Notes under the pieces: generated by a model
Database searches by the model: none
Seen by the model: the letters and a program-made list of their open reading frames with translations, nothing else
Told to the model about the DNA's origin: nothing
Source: Pachyseris speciosa
Taxonomy: Eukaryota > Cnidaria > Anthozoa > Scleractinia > Pachyseridae
Length of the DNA: 64,000 nt
Reading direction: 5' to 3'
NCBI GenBank assembly: GCA_016490735.1
Contig: JAEMWC010002021.1
Coordinates: 1-64,000 of the forward strand
Translations under genes and position numbers: made by a program
Part shown: positions 25,989 through 34,200 of the stretch, piece by piece
How positions within the stretch are numbered: position 1 is the stretch's first letter
How the letters are laid out: the number at the start of each line of letters is the position of its first letter

Positions 25989-28900
25989 GTTTAATTAATC
26001 TTTTTGTAGCTTACAGCTAAATTACAAGAGTGGTCAAAGTACTAAACATATATACATTAACATGAAACATTTTACTAAGAATATCTATATGTAATAAATT
26101 TGTCGAGACGGTTAGTAGAGGCCATGACAGGATCCTCTCTGATGGTGCCTGAATGTAGATTGTATCCATAGGACACAGTTGTGCGCTGTGGCAGCAAGTT
26201 AGCAAGGACACCAGAACTCTCTGGATAAACTTACACTGTAGTGCATGCTGTGGCGCACTGATCCGAGAGAGTACGAAGACCACAGAGCGCAAGTGCATCA
26301 CAGTAGGGAAGCCCAGGAAAGATTATCTCTAAGGCTTTTATGTGCACACCCTCAATTAGGAGGCTAAGATATTCTGGCAAATTTGCCCAAACTGGGGGGG
26401 CATACTCCAACACTGAACGGATCAGGCTGGAGTACACCAAAACTAACCCCCCGCCCAACACACCTGACTTCTTCAAACAACGCAATGCGTACAGGCGTTT
26501 GTGTGCTCCCTGAACAATGTACTCACAGTGCGTGCTCCAGCATAAATTATCAGTAACATACACACCAAGCAACGATTTTGGACCCAGAAAGCTGCAAAGG
26601 AGGAGGATGGTGCAGCTTATAGTGTAAGAAATCAATAAACATCTCCTTGCTACACTAGCATAAGTGCAAATATCTCTTGCAATGAACGGCAGAAAACTGG
26701 TGGAACACCTAGGTATAATCTCTACAACCGAAAGGTCGTCTATATATTTAGCCCTGATCTTCCATTGCCTGGCTAGGTTATTAACAAGTACTGCAAACAG
26801 CAAGGGGGCCAATTTAGTCCCTTGGGGAATACCACCCCTAGGCACAACATGACCCGAGATAGCACTACCTATTTTAACCGACTGTGATCTATTATCAAAA
26901 ACGATCCGATCCAGGTAATTAAAACATTATGTACACCAAGATTACGCAGTTCAGTGCAAAGGACATTATGGTCCACGAGGTCAAACCCTTTGCTAAAATC
27001 AGTAAATAGAATTCTAGCATGGCAGTGTCCAGTGTCCAGGGCTTCTAAAATAATATGTAATGTAATATGTAATGTAATATGTAAATTAAGGCATGCATCG
27101 TTGATTTAGAGATTAGAGGAAATCCATTGTATATTTGTTAATATTCTAGCAAACCTTCCCATCACGTACTGTGTTAATTGTATAGGGCTGTGTATTGCAA
27201 TATTCCATGGTATGCCACTGGATAAAATATGGCATTCTTGTTGTAAAGTTGTCATTGTCATTATATTCTTGCTCAGGAATTTGTTCCAGTTCTTTTATAG
27301 CTGTCTGTTTAAGTCTCCTCCTCTGCCACCCAATTGGTTATTAGCTCCTTTGAATTTTTTCTTTTTTCTTTTGTAATGGAATTTCTGATATTTTGTACTT
27401 AAAAATCCAAGGTCTTTTGTGGAGGTCACAAAGAAACCTCGCCGGACAAGAACTGTGTTGGATAGACTAGGGTAGGTCACCAATTAAGTGTTTTAACTAT
27501 TGATCAGCTGTTACTACTTTAATTCCACTTTAAAAATAAAAGATATGTGCTCACTTCCACTTTGTTGCTGAGGTTTAATCAAACATTTAAGACTGCTTAA
27601 ACCTACATGTACATCACTTTTGATCTAAGGCATGTGCTAACTTATTGCTACAGTAGTGACATACATTCTCTTCCAATGTTGTGCTCTCTCAGTTCTTAGA
27701 AGTTGTATATTAAACACTAGTAAAGACTTTCTTCCCTTAAGGTGCAGTGAAAATGTCCTGTGTTAGTGTTTTGAAATTTTGACAGCAACAACAACCTTTA
27801 TTCACACTATTCAGGTGCAAAGAAGTAAAACAAAAAAAAAGAAACTATAGAAAACAAAATGATAGAAGTTATATAATTAGCTATATGAGCTAGCTATATG
27901 TACAATTTTGAATAAGTGTGCAACAGCCAAAGTAGCAAAGCTTTCAAGTTGGCTGCTGCTAATTTACAAGACATAGTAAAGAAAGGAATGAAGGAAACAA
28001 ATAATAATTAAGACTAAACTAATTCACAAGGCAAGAAATGTTTTGAAAACGGAATGGACATGTTACTTTCAGAAAAGTCAGAAAACGATAGTAGATGATT
28101 GCAAAGTGAAGTTTGGGTGGAAATTCAGAACTATGACTGACATTTTAGGAGATGATTTTTATACCGCTTTTTAAAACTGCTAATAGAGAGCCGTTTCAAC
28201 TTTGTTGGTACCATTTCCCATAATTTAGAGGCTACATACATGACTTGTTTCTTGTGCATGGAGCCCTATGAAATTTTGATTTTTGCAAGAGATAATATAG
28301 TCGCTAGGCAGGTGAATAATTACCATGTAAGCAGTAGTTTTACAAAGCCAAGTGGTGCTCTCAGCTCCCTGGGTAGCATTTGTTATGGACTGATAGGTTT
28401 CTTTCATCACTTTATTTCAGAGGAATGAATGCATTGGACTCTTTAGCGCAGGTCTTGGGTAAGTGACAAACACATTTATCTCCATTGGTGTGGGATGCTG
28501 TTGAGTGTGTGGCTCCAGAAAATGTACTCTGCAAGTATCAGCTCTCTCATTGGGATCTTGCTTGCAATTTATTTTGTGGAGTGTATTAAACAAATGAAGT
28601 CATGTGCAGAACATTAGGAAAGCTTGCTTGCAGGCAACAGAAAGTGCCCATACCTGACCTGCAAGATGTGTCTGCTTTTTTCCCTGCTCACATGACACCC
28701 TTACCCGTTACCTAGCTGTTCACAGGCTGTCTTAAAAGCTTGAAAGCCAAAGTTCTAAAAACAAGTAGGAAGTAAACTTCCAAGGAGTTAGGGGGGAACT
28801 CCAATCCAAAAACCCTGAACAGGAGGGACATGGATACTTTGTAAATCAATGAAAGTACAGGAACTAAGATGGCTGAAGGAAAGTGTGCATAACACCCCTC

Positions 28901-29518
28901 ATGAGTGGCTGCTTGTTTTGATACCAAATAACAGTCATTGTAAGCATTGATTTTAAATTAATATAGATTGCTTCAGGTTGGTTTTCACTAGAGACAGAGT
29001 CATAGTCATAGTTGGAGTGATAAGAGCACTTATGACCCAATGAAAATCAAAAATCAGAGTTATAAGCTTGATGGAAACGGAGTTGGAAGAATCAGAATGT
29101 TTCCATTTTCTTCTGATTCCACTTTTGACTCTGTCGCTTATGATCCAGTGAAAACTAGTTTTTCTGTCAGAGTCGGAAGCAGAAGTGGAAGAACCAACCA
29201 ATCACAATGCTTGTTCTCACACTCACGGATTACAGTTTGATACCAAAATAGTGCTTGCGACTCCGACAATCTACATGTAGTTTTCACTAGATCATAAGTG
29301 ATGAAGTCATAATGGAATCATTATTTTAGTTTTGCTTATGACTCTGTCGCTTTGATTTTCACTAGATCTTAACGCTCCACACTTCTGATTATGACTCTGA
29401 AGTGCCTTAAAACAATATTTGAAACCAAATAAATACATTTTGTCTTTCCTCAGATGCCTTTCAAAGGGCCAAAAGAAGAATGTTAGATGCACGAGAGGGG
29501 CTTCCTTCTGTGAAATAA
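4819..29518 (+). CDS. MKS1: Meckel syndrome type 1 protein homologue, B9 domain (22 exons)
   Basis: Conserved component of the ciliary transition-zone (MKS/B9) complex, which gates membrane-protein entry into cilia. Coding exons: 4819-4892, 5052-5182, 7533-7600, 7706-7788, 8656-8728, 9177-9280, 9896-10033, 10159-10204, 11416-11503, 16894-16939, 17059-17095, 17438-17497, 20893-20935, 21755-21817, 21915-21985, 23070-23139, 23579-23686, 25130-25263, 25807-25889, 27412-27471, 28421-28458, 29454-29518. All have GT..AG borders and compatible phases. They total 1683 nt, 560 aa; human MKS1 is 559 aa. Recognised blocks: YRSLDPPKNF near the N-terminus, SEVPSYLARNM, YKTMNVMADLAP, then the B9 (C2-like) domain at about 315-500 with GFEYDGLYVHFF, LSGVTQTC, EMRRFFVGGSPELED, and the C-terminal VLDRL...AFQRAKRRMLDAREGLP. 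The start ATG sits in AACCAAAATGGCG. Introns 2, 4, 6, 8, 9, 12, 13, 15, 17 and 19-21 hold most of the repeats. No coding damage was seen. UTR limits are unknown. Confidence 0.95.
5212..5371. mobile_element. Short TIR element (GAGGCNCTGCCAGGG ends), copy 1
   Basis: The element starts GAGGCGCTGCCAGGG and ends CCTGGCAGGGCCTC, giving roughly 14-bp terminal inverted repeats. Inside are repeated ATTCCGACA / AGCGACAT words. A second copy lies at 24730-24929. It sits in MKS1 intron 2, about 30 bp after the donor site. Non-autonomous DNA transposon (MITE-like), superfamily not assigned. Confidence 0.75.
5601..5615. repeat. Poly(G) run
   Basis: Fifteen consecutive G in MKS1 intron 2. The length is prone to sequencing error. 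Confidence 0.9.
5950..6650 (-). mobile_element. LINE 3' fragment (RT C-terminal region)
   Basis: The minus strand 6617-6267 reads as the post-RT thumb/connection region of a non-LTR reverse transcriptase: YGIIEWGQA, ILQKQALRLMYF, a middle with YETRSSSRGDYF, and RLDIQKKGFFKK, where a frameshift ends it. The 3' untranslated end extends to about 5950. It has no catalytic domain and is a dead 5'-truncated copy in MKS1 intron 2. Confidence 0.7.
7881..7982. mobile_element. MITE with TTAA ends (TTAACCCTTTC family), copy 1
   Basis: Ends are TTAACCCTTTCACTGCCAAG and CTTGGCAGTGAAAGGGTTAA, perfect inverted repeats flanked by TTAA, as in piggyBac-type non-autonomous elements. The interior carries GATGATTTTACTCGTCAAAG, shared with the copy at 30141. 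Inside MKS1 intron 4. Confidence 0.85.
8394..8484. repeat. Inverted repeat, about 26-bp arms
   Basis: Arms AGTAGGCTAGAGCTGATATT and the complementary AATTTCAGCTCTAGCCTACT flank an AT-rich loop. Likely a small MITE in MKS1 intron 4. The preceding 8080-8340 has no recognised content. Confidence 0.75.
9443..9833. mobile_element. MITE with TAAAGGGGCAGTGTGACA ends
   Basis: The left end is TAAAGGGGCAGTGTGACA and the right end TGTGACACTGCCCCTTTA. These are about 18-bp inverted repeats around 355 bp of non-coding AT-rich DNA, possibly flanked by TA. In MKS1 intron 6. The TA flank hints at a Tc1/mariner-type mobiliser, but this is inference. Confidence 0.75.
10243..10330. repeat. AT-rich (AAT/ATT)n microsatellite
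   Basis: Imperfect AATAAT/ATTATT runs in MKS1 intron 8. A second short (AAT)n run occurs at 10831-10850. Confidence 0.8.
10350..10830 (+). mobile_element. LINE ORF 3' fragment
   Basis: The + strand reading at 10461-10790 contains ERTLIDITVPADQEH, VEMYQDLAFEIGRIHGA and VTVIPIVIGELESI, ending near a conserved LRHD-like tail. This is the C-terminal segment seen after the RT in several animal LINE polyproteins (D-TVP-D ... IVPIVIGALG pattern). It has no RT or endonuclease, so it is a 5'-truncated copy in MKS1 intron 8. Confidence 0.65.
11146..11323. repeat. Long inverted repeat (MITE), about 70-bp arms
   Basis: Left arm words ACCCAATGCAAAAGTGGCTGCC and AATAGCCTCACTGACCTCG recur as reverse complement in the right arm (CGAGGTTAGTGAGGCTATT, GGCAGCCATTTTTGCATTGGG), with a short loop. 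In MKS1 intron 8, 90 bp before exon 9. Confidence 0.8.
11566..11763. mobile_element. Small TIR element (TATAGTGGAATCCTGATT ends)
   Basis: TATAGTGGAATCCTGATTT on the left pairs with AAATCAGGATTCCACTGTATA on the right; TA repeats flank it. It resembles Tc1/mariner-derived MITEs. At the start of MKS1 intron 9. Confidence 0.7.
12207..13145 (-). pseudogene. Tyrosine recombinase (YR), catalytic box deleted
   Basis: A 312-aa reading starts at an ATG (13145). The core-binding region has LAPSTRRVYSSAQKQFINFC, and the catalytic first arginine is in FFGFLRAGEFTV. The protein then runs to ITGPFSG, where a short deletion and frame change remove the HxxR box. The C-terminal catalytic part (GRWSSDAY...Y) is still visible just downstream in another frame, near 12155-12225. 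Loss of the H-x-x-R residues means this recombinase is inactive. Compare the intact HSFR box of the copy at 54284-55663. Confidence 0.85.
13182..13472 (-). pseudogene. RNase H domain fragment of DIRS-type element
   Basis: It reads SSDAAGTLGYGALF, AYKELFPVV and FRSDNMAVVEVL, the D, E and D signatures of the RNase H domain that follows the RT in DIRS-order elements. The frame differs from that of the RT just upstream (stop near 13551), so the RT-RH polyprotein is broken. The last conserved Asp segment is missing from this frame. Confidence 0.8.
13551..14438 (-). pseudogene. Reverse transcriptase of DIRS-type element
   Basis: A 295-aa open reading covers RT fingers and palm: FGVIPKKHQPGKG, LDLSSPSGASVNDD, MAKFDIESAYCIVPVHPEDRFLLG, DLALPFSQRSAPFIF, and the YLDD active site at 13953-13964. 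The downstream connection (LESLIGHLHHACKVV) is also present. The usual G-L-R of the DLALPFGLRSAP motif is replaced by SQR, a sign of decay. The upstream part of the RT is out of frame. Confidence 0.85.
14551..16157 (-). pseudogene. Gag-like ORF of DIRS-type element, frameshifted
   Basis: Three overlapping readings (16157-15655, 15472-14969, 15267-14551) together resemble the Gag of the element at 51008. It starts MPRSTNNSL, and a conserved region with WIKAFTIYSLVL and YKLLIIQMAKKFPGR leads to a CCCH finger (C-x7-C-x6-C-x3-H, beginning CHSWNDGQC) followed by a knuckle C-x2-C-x3-H-x4-C (CEVCSGEHRRTSC). Frame changes separate the pieces, so no full Gag can be made. Confidence 0.75.
17769..17802. 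repeat. (TA)n microsatellite
   Basis: About 16 TA units in MKS1 intron 12. Confidence 0.95.
18209..18400. repeat. Long perfect-arm inverted repeat (about 92-bp arms)
   Basis: The left arm begins AGTTTCGAGTTTGTCATGACC and holds AGCCTCGACCTAAAG. The right arm is its near-exact reverse complement, separated by only about five bases (ACTGG). It is a foldback element in MKS1 intron 12 directly next to the Penelope-like pair, and a strong hairpin in RNA or single-stranded DNA. Confidence 0.9.
18656..19336 (-). pseudogene. PLE reverse transcriptase, 5'-truncated, endonuclease deleted
   Basis: Reads MGTKMGPSYTNLFVGYVE, then YGRYIDDCIGAI (the YIDD active-site motif), SLAFLDIKVFISGNGL and HYKPTDSHSYLLY. 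These are the palm and thumb of a Penelope-type RT. The N-terminal RT region is cut at the junction near 19380. After NPVKAII the reading jumps straight to NLEQKLIFQIG. Compared with the right-hand copy, about 475 nt including the GIY-YIG domain is missing. Residues around the deletion are in frame. Confidence 0.85.
19403..20234 (+). pseudogene. PLE fragment with GIY-YIG endonuclease, frameshifted
   Basis: The first part (to about 19830) duplicates the RT thumb region seen in the left copy, and the same word NPVKAII occurs. The reading then changes frame within CAR/RCKTCPFI. The rest is a GIY-YIG nuclease with a cysteine-rich lead: CKTCPFI, VIYCITCTLCKKLYIGETG, RLGDRFREHL and ARHFNLPNH. This is the endonuclease typical of animal Penelope elements. 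The RT palm is absent, so the copy is 5'-truncated and inactive. Confidence 0.85.
20331..20360 (+). ncRNA. Hammerhead-like core in PLE terminus (candidate)
   Basis: CCGACGA is followed by a short stem (GGGC/GCTC with loop TAAC), then CGAAAC and GTC. This is the order of hammerhead core elements (CUGANGA, stem II, GAAA, NUH), but with C instead of U at the second core position. The same block occurs inverted at the other end (18533-18562). PLE terminal repeats are known to carry hammerhead ribozymes. Activity of this variant is unproven. Confidence 0.35.
21160..21545 (-). mobile_element. tRNA-derived SINE, family 1 (full length)
   Basis: On the minus strand the head is tRNA-like: GGCTAGCTCAGTGGTAGAGC (A box) followed by GTGTTCAAACCCC (B box). 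The body contains GGGTCTTTAAATAATTGAGG and CTTTCTAGTCTCCTCGGATA, and the element ends in AT-rich DNA. Related partial copies lie at 35665 and 63028. It sits in MKS1 intron 13. It is not a functional tRNA gene: the cloverleaf is incomplete and fused to a body. Confidence 0.8.
22020..22446. mobile_element. MITE with CCCATTTACACTACAGAAAA ends
   Basis: The left end AAGCCCCATTTACACTACAG pairs with the right end CTGTAGTGTAAATGGGTCTT. The interior has internal inverted pieces (GGTCCGGAC-type words). About 425 bp and non-coding, in MKS1 intron 15. Confidence 0.8.
22452..22530. repeat. Palindromic hairpin, about 38-bp arms
   Basis: GACCTTCTTTTGG and CAATCTCTCATCCC pair with GGGAATGAGAGATTG and CCAAAAGAAGGTC around a minimal loop. 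Immediately downstream of the MITE above. Confidence 0.85.
23901..23946. repeat. (GT)n microsatellite
   Basis: About 23 GT units in MKS1 intron 17. Confidence 0.95.
24050..24430 (+). mobile_element. LINE 3' end fragment
   Basis: The + strand frame ending at the TAG of 24248-24250 reads HHASDLRINRSW, SSYFLFKEWNEIPLDIRNN and IFKNALYRLI. This is the conserved C-terminal tail of many LINE RT proteins (R...W N-LP...I). About 60 codons survive, followed by 3' UTR-like sequence. In MKS1 intron 17. Confidence 0.65.
24730..24929. mobile_element. Short TIR element (GAGGCNCTGCCAGGG ends), copy 2
   Basis: Second copy of the element at 5212-5371, with ends GAGGCCCTGCCAGGG and CCCTGGCAGGGCCTC and a 40-bp insertion relative to copy 1. 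Flanks AACTAT on both sides suggest a 6-7 bp target duplication. In MKS1 intron 17. Confidence 0.8.
25922..25988. repeat. (AAT)n microsatellite
   Basis: About 22 uninterrupted AAT units in MKS1 intron 19, just upstream of a LINE 3' end. Such AAT tails may derive from LINE/SINE insertions. Confidence 0.95.
26015..27050 (-). mobile_element. LINE (CR1/L2-like) RT remnant
   Basis: The minus strand near 27020-26930 reads ARILFTDFSKGFDLVDHNVL (RT palm motif A). At 26845-26231 it reads GGIPQGTKLAPLLFAVLVN (motif B), KYIDDLSVVE (motif C, YIDD), SLLGVYVTDNLCWSTHCEYI and LVLVYSSLIRSVLEYAPPVW. Several frame breaks exist. Truncated and dead, lying in MKS1 intron 19 antisense to the gene. Confidence 0.85.
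27785..28250 (-). mobile_element. Possible LINE 3' end remnant
   Basis: On the minus strand the layout is like the LINE fragment at 5950-6650: a short protein-like tail followed by an A/T-rich 3' UTR ending near 27785. I could not confirm a protein motif. In MKS1 intron 20. Confidence 0.3.
28979..29400. mobile_element. Possible MITE with TTTTCACTAGA words
   Basis: GGTTTTCACTAGAGACAGAG at the left and GTCGCTTTGATTTTCACTAG at the right contain related TTTTCACTAGA and GACTCTGTCGC words in several orientations, with an inner copy at about 29130-29170. It is a composite non-autonomous element in MKS1 intron 21; exact ends are uncertain. Confidence 0.45.
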
Positions 29519-29724
29519 TTAAATTTGTGGGGGTGTGCAAGTGACATACTGCATTTCCAAAAGTCAGTGAAGGACAGAAGACATTGCAGAGAAACTATAA
29601 ACTGTAACAAATATGAATGAATGTGTAATGTTATATTTCAGTGTAAACAAAACCTTGGAGTAAAAGCACTGCACAATCACTAGTACCGCTGGCATAAAGA
29701 TATTATATTTAACAGTGCTATGAG

Positions 29725-29730
29725 AATAAA
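29725..29730 (+). terminator. Candidate MKS1 polyadenylation signal
   Basis: AATAAA about 207 bp after the MKS1 stop, in AT-rich sequence. It is the first canonical hexamer seen downstream. Confidence 0.5.
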
Positions 29731-30140
29731 TACTTGTTAATTTATGATATATGTAAATATAAATTTAATATAAAGTATTTTGTATTTACATCCTGAAAAG
29801 GTTTGCAAAGTTTCTTCTTAAAGTCTCTGAACAGTTATTGAATTTTGCTTTCCCAGAACTGAATGAATAATTCTTGTATTATTTTTTTTACTGAGTTGCA
29901 TGAGAAATGTTCGAAACTTGAACAACAGAAAATAATGTATTATAATAGCAAAATCCATGAATAGGAGTGAAACCAAGAGCCTAATTATTATTTCTCTGGG
30001 CTACAATCTTTCAGTATAGTGGTTTCAAATTGCCTGATAGTGCAAATAATGTAAGGAAATAATCCTCCCTGGTTCCAAATGCAGAGTTACACATTATTTG
30101 TATATAAATAATCCAACTTCTACTATTAAACTTTTTCTCC

Positions 30141-30248
30141 TTAACCCTTTCGCCACAAAGGGGGACTTATTAATAATAGATTTACCTCTGTCTAACGCCA
30201 GATGATTTTACTCGTCAAAGGGGAGGCCTTTGGTGGTGAAAGGGTTAA
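30141..30248. mobile_element. MITE with TTAA ends (TTAACCCTTTC family), copy 2
   Basis: TTAACCCTTTCGCCACAAAG at the left and CTTTGGTGGTGAAAGGGTTAA at the right. The interior GATGATTTTACTCGTCAAAG is identical to copy 1 at 7881. In the convergent interval between MKS1 and CENPQ. Confidence 0.85.
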
Positions 30249-30627
30249 AAACTATCTCCTTAAAATATGTTTTTTGTGTGCCTATTATGAGTAAGTAACA
30301 CCAATGAAAAGGGGAGGTCACTGTGGCACTCGTTTCTTTGCAACATGACGACAAAGGGAAAATTTCGGCTGACAAAGCCCAATGTCAAGGCAGATACGCC
30401 ATGTTTCTAAAGTGCCGGGCCAATGCGCAAATTATGCACAGTAAGGATGTGCCATGCAAATGTAAAGAATCACCTTAATGCCACTGGCAAATATATAATT
30501 ATACTGCATGTTTGTTTGTACAGGGTTGCGAAATATGTACAGTATTTACAGACATTTTTATTTACTCGGTCATACTAGCTTTATTTTGTGAAGTAAGGTA
30601 ACTTAGTTAACAACATGTCTTTTGGAA

Positions 30628-31178
30628 TTAAGGTGGCTCAAAATGGTTTCGTTATTTTTAAACACCAACTCTTTGATGGATCGATACTCCCACGATTTTT
30701 TGTTTGTTTTTTTGAACATGGTATCAAAACATTTCCCAATTATTTCTCAACAATTTGCAATCAATCTTTTGACATATAAGGTTACCATAGCAACAGTACA
30801 ACCTCTTAGAAACACCCTAAATTTTGACTTTTTCGATGATTTAAAGTGGCTCTCAACCCCATGAACAGAATTCTTTAAAAGTTTGCAGAAAGATGAATCT
30901 TCATGTGCTGATTGCAATTCAGTAATAAAAATCGGGGGTCACTGGAGTCATTTTTGAGTTACAGGCACATAACGCCAAAATTTAGGGTGTTTCTAAGAGG
31001 CTGTACTGTGCTATCTTATGGTAACCTTACATGTAAAAACAGTTGATCACAAATTGTTAAGAAATAATTAGGAAATTTTTGATACCATGTTCAAGAAAGC
31101 AAACAAAAAATTGTGGGAGTATTGATCCATCAAAGAGTTGGTGTTTTAAAATAACGAAACCATTTTGAGCCACCTTAA
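30628..31178. mobile_element. MITE with about 200-bp inverted repeats and TTAA ends
   Basis: Ends TTAAGGTGGCTCAAAATGG / CCATTTTGAGCCACCTTAA. The arms stay complementary for about 200 bp, including GATCGATACTCCCAC-like and AGAAACACCCTAAATTTTG words, leaving a loop of about 140 bp. It lies 60 bp downstream of the CENPQ stop codon, so it may form part of the CENPQ 3' UTR as a long hairpin. Confidence 0.85.
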
Positions 31179-31237
31179 ACAATATTATAGTAGTTGAAAT
31201 TAATAAAATGGATAACCTTTTCTTATTGCAGTATTTG

Positions 31238-34200
31238 TTATGAGCTTAGCAGGGCATTGGTTCTGGTCGACAGAGCTTCCAGCCAGTTGGTGAAGCCAAC
31301 TTGTCCAGCTTGATCACAGATCCTGGCTAGTGATTGTGCTAACCGTCCTCCATTATTCTCTAAAGATGCAGGTACCTGCATGTTCAAGAAAAAAGGGCAA
31401 GATTATTTTTGTATGGTGTAACAAAATAGTAATTCTCAGGGAAACTCATGTATGACAATGTGAAATGATGACTTTTCAATGTAATTTTCTGCTTTACCTG
31501 GATTTCTTGGTCTACAGCACAGATTTTGAAAAACTAATATTATTGTTCTCCTCCTCTCAATATTATTTTTCTTAAATATTGCCACAAGCCTAGCTCCCTT
31601 GATGAAGATCTTCTATGTACCAGTAACCATGCATAGTATGCAATGTCAACTTTTAATTTAACATTGTTACTGCAGGAAACTATAATTGTAGGGCTGGGTT
31701 GACATAAATGTAGTATTTGTTGGCTTGATTTATTTGGACCAGTACAGGGGTCAGAATTGCCTTGATTTTATGAAATCTACTGTAGTGTAGCATGTAAACG
31801 AACTTGAGCCAACGTTTAAGTAAACCGTGGCAACAAATAAAAAGTGCATAAATATTGGTCTCTGGGTTTGGCTCTCACAGTGAACCCCAAACAAATGAAC
31901 TGTTTGAAGGCTGAAAAGATTACATACCTGACATACTGTAGACATTTTAGATGCCTCATCTGACATGCTGGGCAGATTTAAAGCGTTCACAGGCTCCCTT
32001 TGCAGTAAGGGATGTAGCTGTAATGTCAAAACAAAAGGAGTTTAGTGATTCTAATAAAACATGACATGACATATTAAACATAAAATTTATTCAGGAAATG
32101 CAAATTATAATGAACAAAAACAATTTACCCAACAGAACGTAAGAGTTAAAGTGTTACTACAATCAGAAAATCACTCGCCTTTTTTCTTCAAATTTCGAAA
32201 GTGTCTTTGCTTAACAACCAACTTGCAAAATTTCAAGTTTTAATTTGGAGAAGTCAGTTTTTTACTTTTGACTGAAATGTTCTATTTAGTGATCTGCCAT
32301 TACTAACTTCAAAATCTTTAGTGAACTGGATTGAGGACAAAATGATGTAGAAAGATCACAAGAGTAAAAATGCAGTGTGTGTAAACCCGGCTGATTTAGT
32401 ATACAGCACGGGATTTTTGAGCTTTCAAACTTGTGTTTTGCATACTTAATAAGCTGCAGTCACACACTGCACCAGTGAGTAAATGACATCATTTTATCCT
32501 GGATCCAGCTCTCCGAGGCCTAATCAGTCAGTTATGAATGTGTGAATGAATGAGTGCTGCTCGCATCATAACTGGCACAAAAAAGCATGAGCATATCTCG
32601 CCAGTATTACGGGAGCTAAATTGGCTACCGATTCATCTTGCCGTTCAGTACAGGGATACTGTTATGGCCTTTAAATGCGTCAAAAGCTTAGCTCCGCCAT
32701 ACCTATGTAATAAATTTAGAAAGAGATCTGATGTACATTCCTTGGCAACGAGAAATAGTAATCTGTTAAACATTCCATTTTTCAAGTCGGCGTCCGGCCA
32801 GCGGTCCTTCCACTATCGAGCAACAACATTGTGGAATGCCCTGCCTGATGACATGAAAGACCTCCATTTGGATCCTTTTAAACAAAAATTGCAGAAACTG
32901 CTTTGGGATGATTTTTAATTTTTAGTTTTTAGTGGTTTGTAATTTTTAGATTATATATATAGCTTTTTGAGATAGGCCTTTGAATTATTGTAAATAGATA
33001 CTGAAAAGCCCTGATGGAGTATTTAATAAAGTTTACAGTTTTACAGTTTACAGTAATGGCAGACCGTTAAATTAAAAAGTTGTACTCAAAGTAAACAGTC
33101 TTCTGCTTGAAATTAAAGCTTGAATTTTCGCGAGTCGGGTGTTAAGCAAACACACTTTTGAAATTTGAAGAAAAAAGACAAGTGATTTTATGATCGTAGT
33201 AGCACTTTAAGAGTTATAAATCTAAAACAAAATAATTACAAATTCAAAACTATCTCTAGTCTTTAATCTATTTATGAATAGAGAATAGAGAATCTATTTA
33301 TGAATAGAGTTACTATGGGGAGCAGGGATGGCGCAGTGGTGAGAGCACTCGCCTTCCACCAATGTGGCCCGGGTTCGATTCCCGGACTCGACGTCATATG
33401 TGGGTTGAGTTTGTTGTTGGTTCTCTTCTCTGCTCTGAGAGGTTTTTCTCCGGGTTCTCCGGTTTTCCCCTCTCCACAAAAACCAACATTTCCAAATTCC
33501 AATTTCATCTGCTTGTAAAGTGCATTTGATCATATACACATGGAAAATGCGCTATTATATATAAAATTATTAATTAAATTATTATTAATTACTGAACCAG
33601 CAGTGCTTCAACCAGGTTTGAGAAATGCATTTTGCTTCTGCGCAAGGAAAACAAGACCAGAAGATTATCTAGTATCAATTAAGAATTCAAATGTAGTACC
33701 AACTGCCCTATATCTGAGTGCAGATTCTACTCACTTGGGTCTTACATACAAAGCAGAACTTTGATAAGGACCAAGGACATTCCTCTGATAATGTGAGTTA
33801 GACCTCAAGCTACTTGGAAAGAAAAACAATATCTTGACCACAGCAAAACAGCTGCAATCCCAACTTAACTTGTTCTAGGAGTTGCCAATTGAAAATAACT
33901 AAATTATTTAATGATGTAATGATTATTAAATACCTGTCTTTGTTGTTGCAGCTCTTGCTGTTGATCGCTGTAGCTATTTAGCATTTGTTCATCCTGTTCA
34001 AACAGCCTGATAAATTTAAGAAAAATAATATTATTGCCCTAGTTTTCAATGAGAACCTTGATGATATTAAAGCTTGGTGTGGCAACGTCGTTTTCTTTGT
34101 GTCAAGTCACCACCACAAAACAAAAACAATGATATTTATTTAAGAAGCTCTGGATAATTGCTGGGAACCACCGCTTGTGCAGAAACAACTACCATATTTA

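Noticed and set aside
33318..33390. Possible tRNA gene
   Set aside because: A and B boxes are good, but the cloverleaf is not complete and the sequence is fused to a repeated body; a SINE explains it better.
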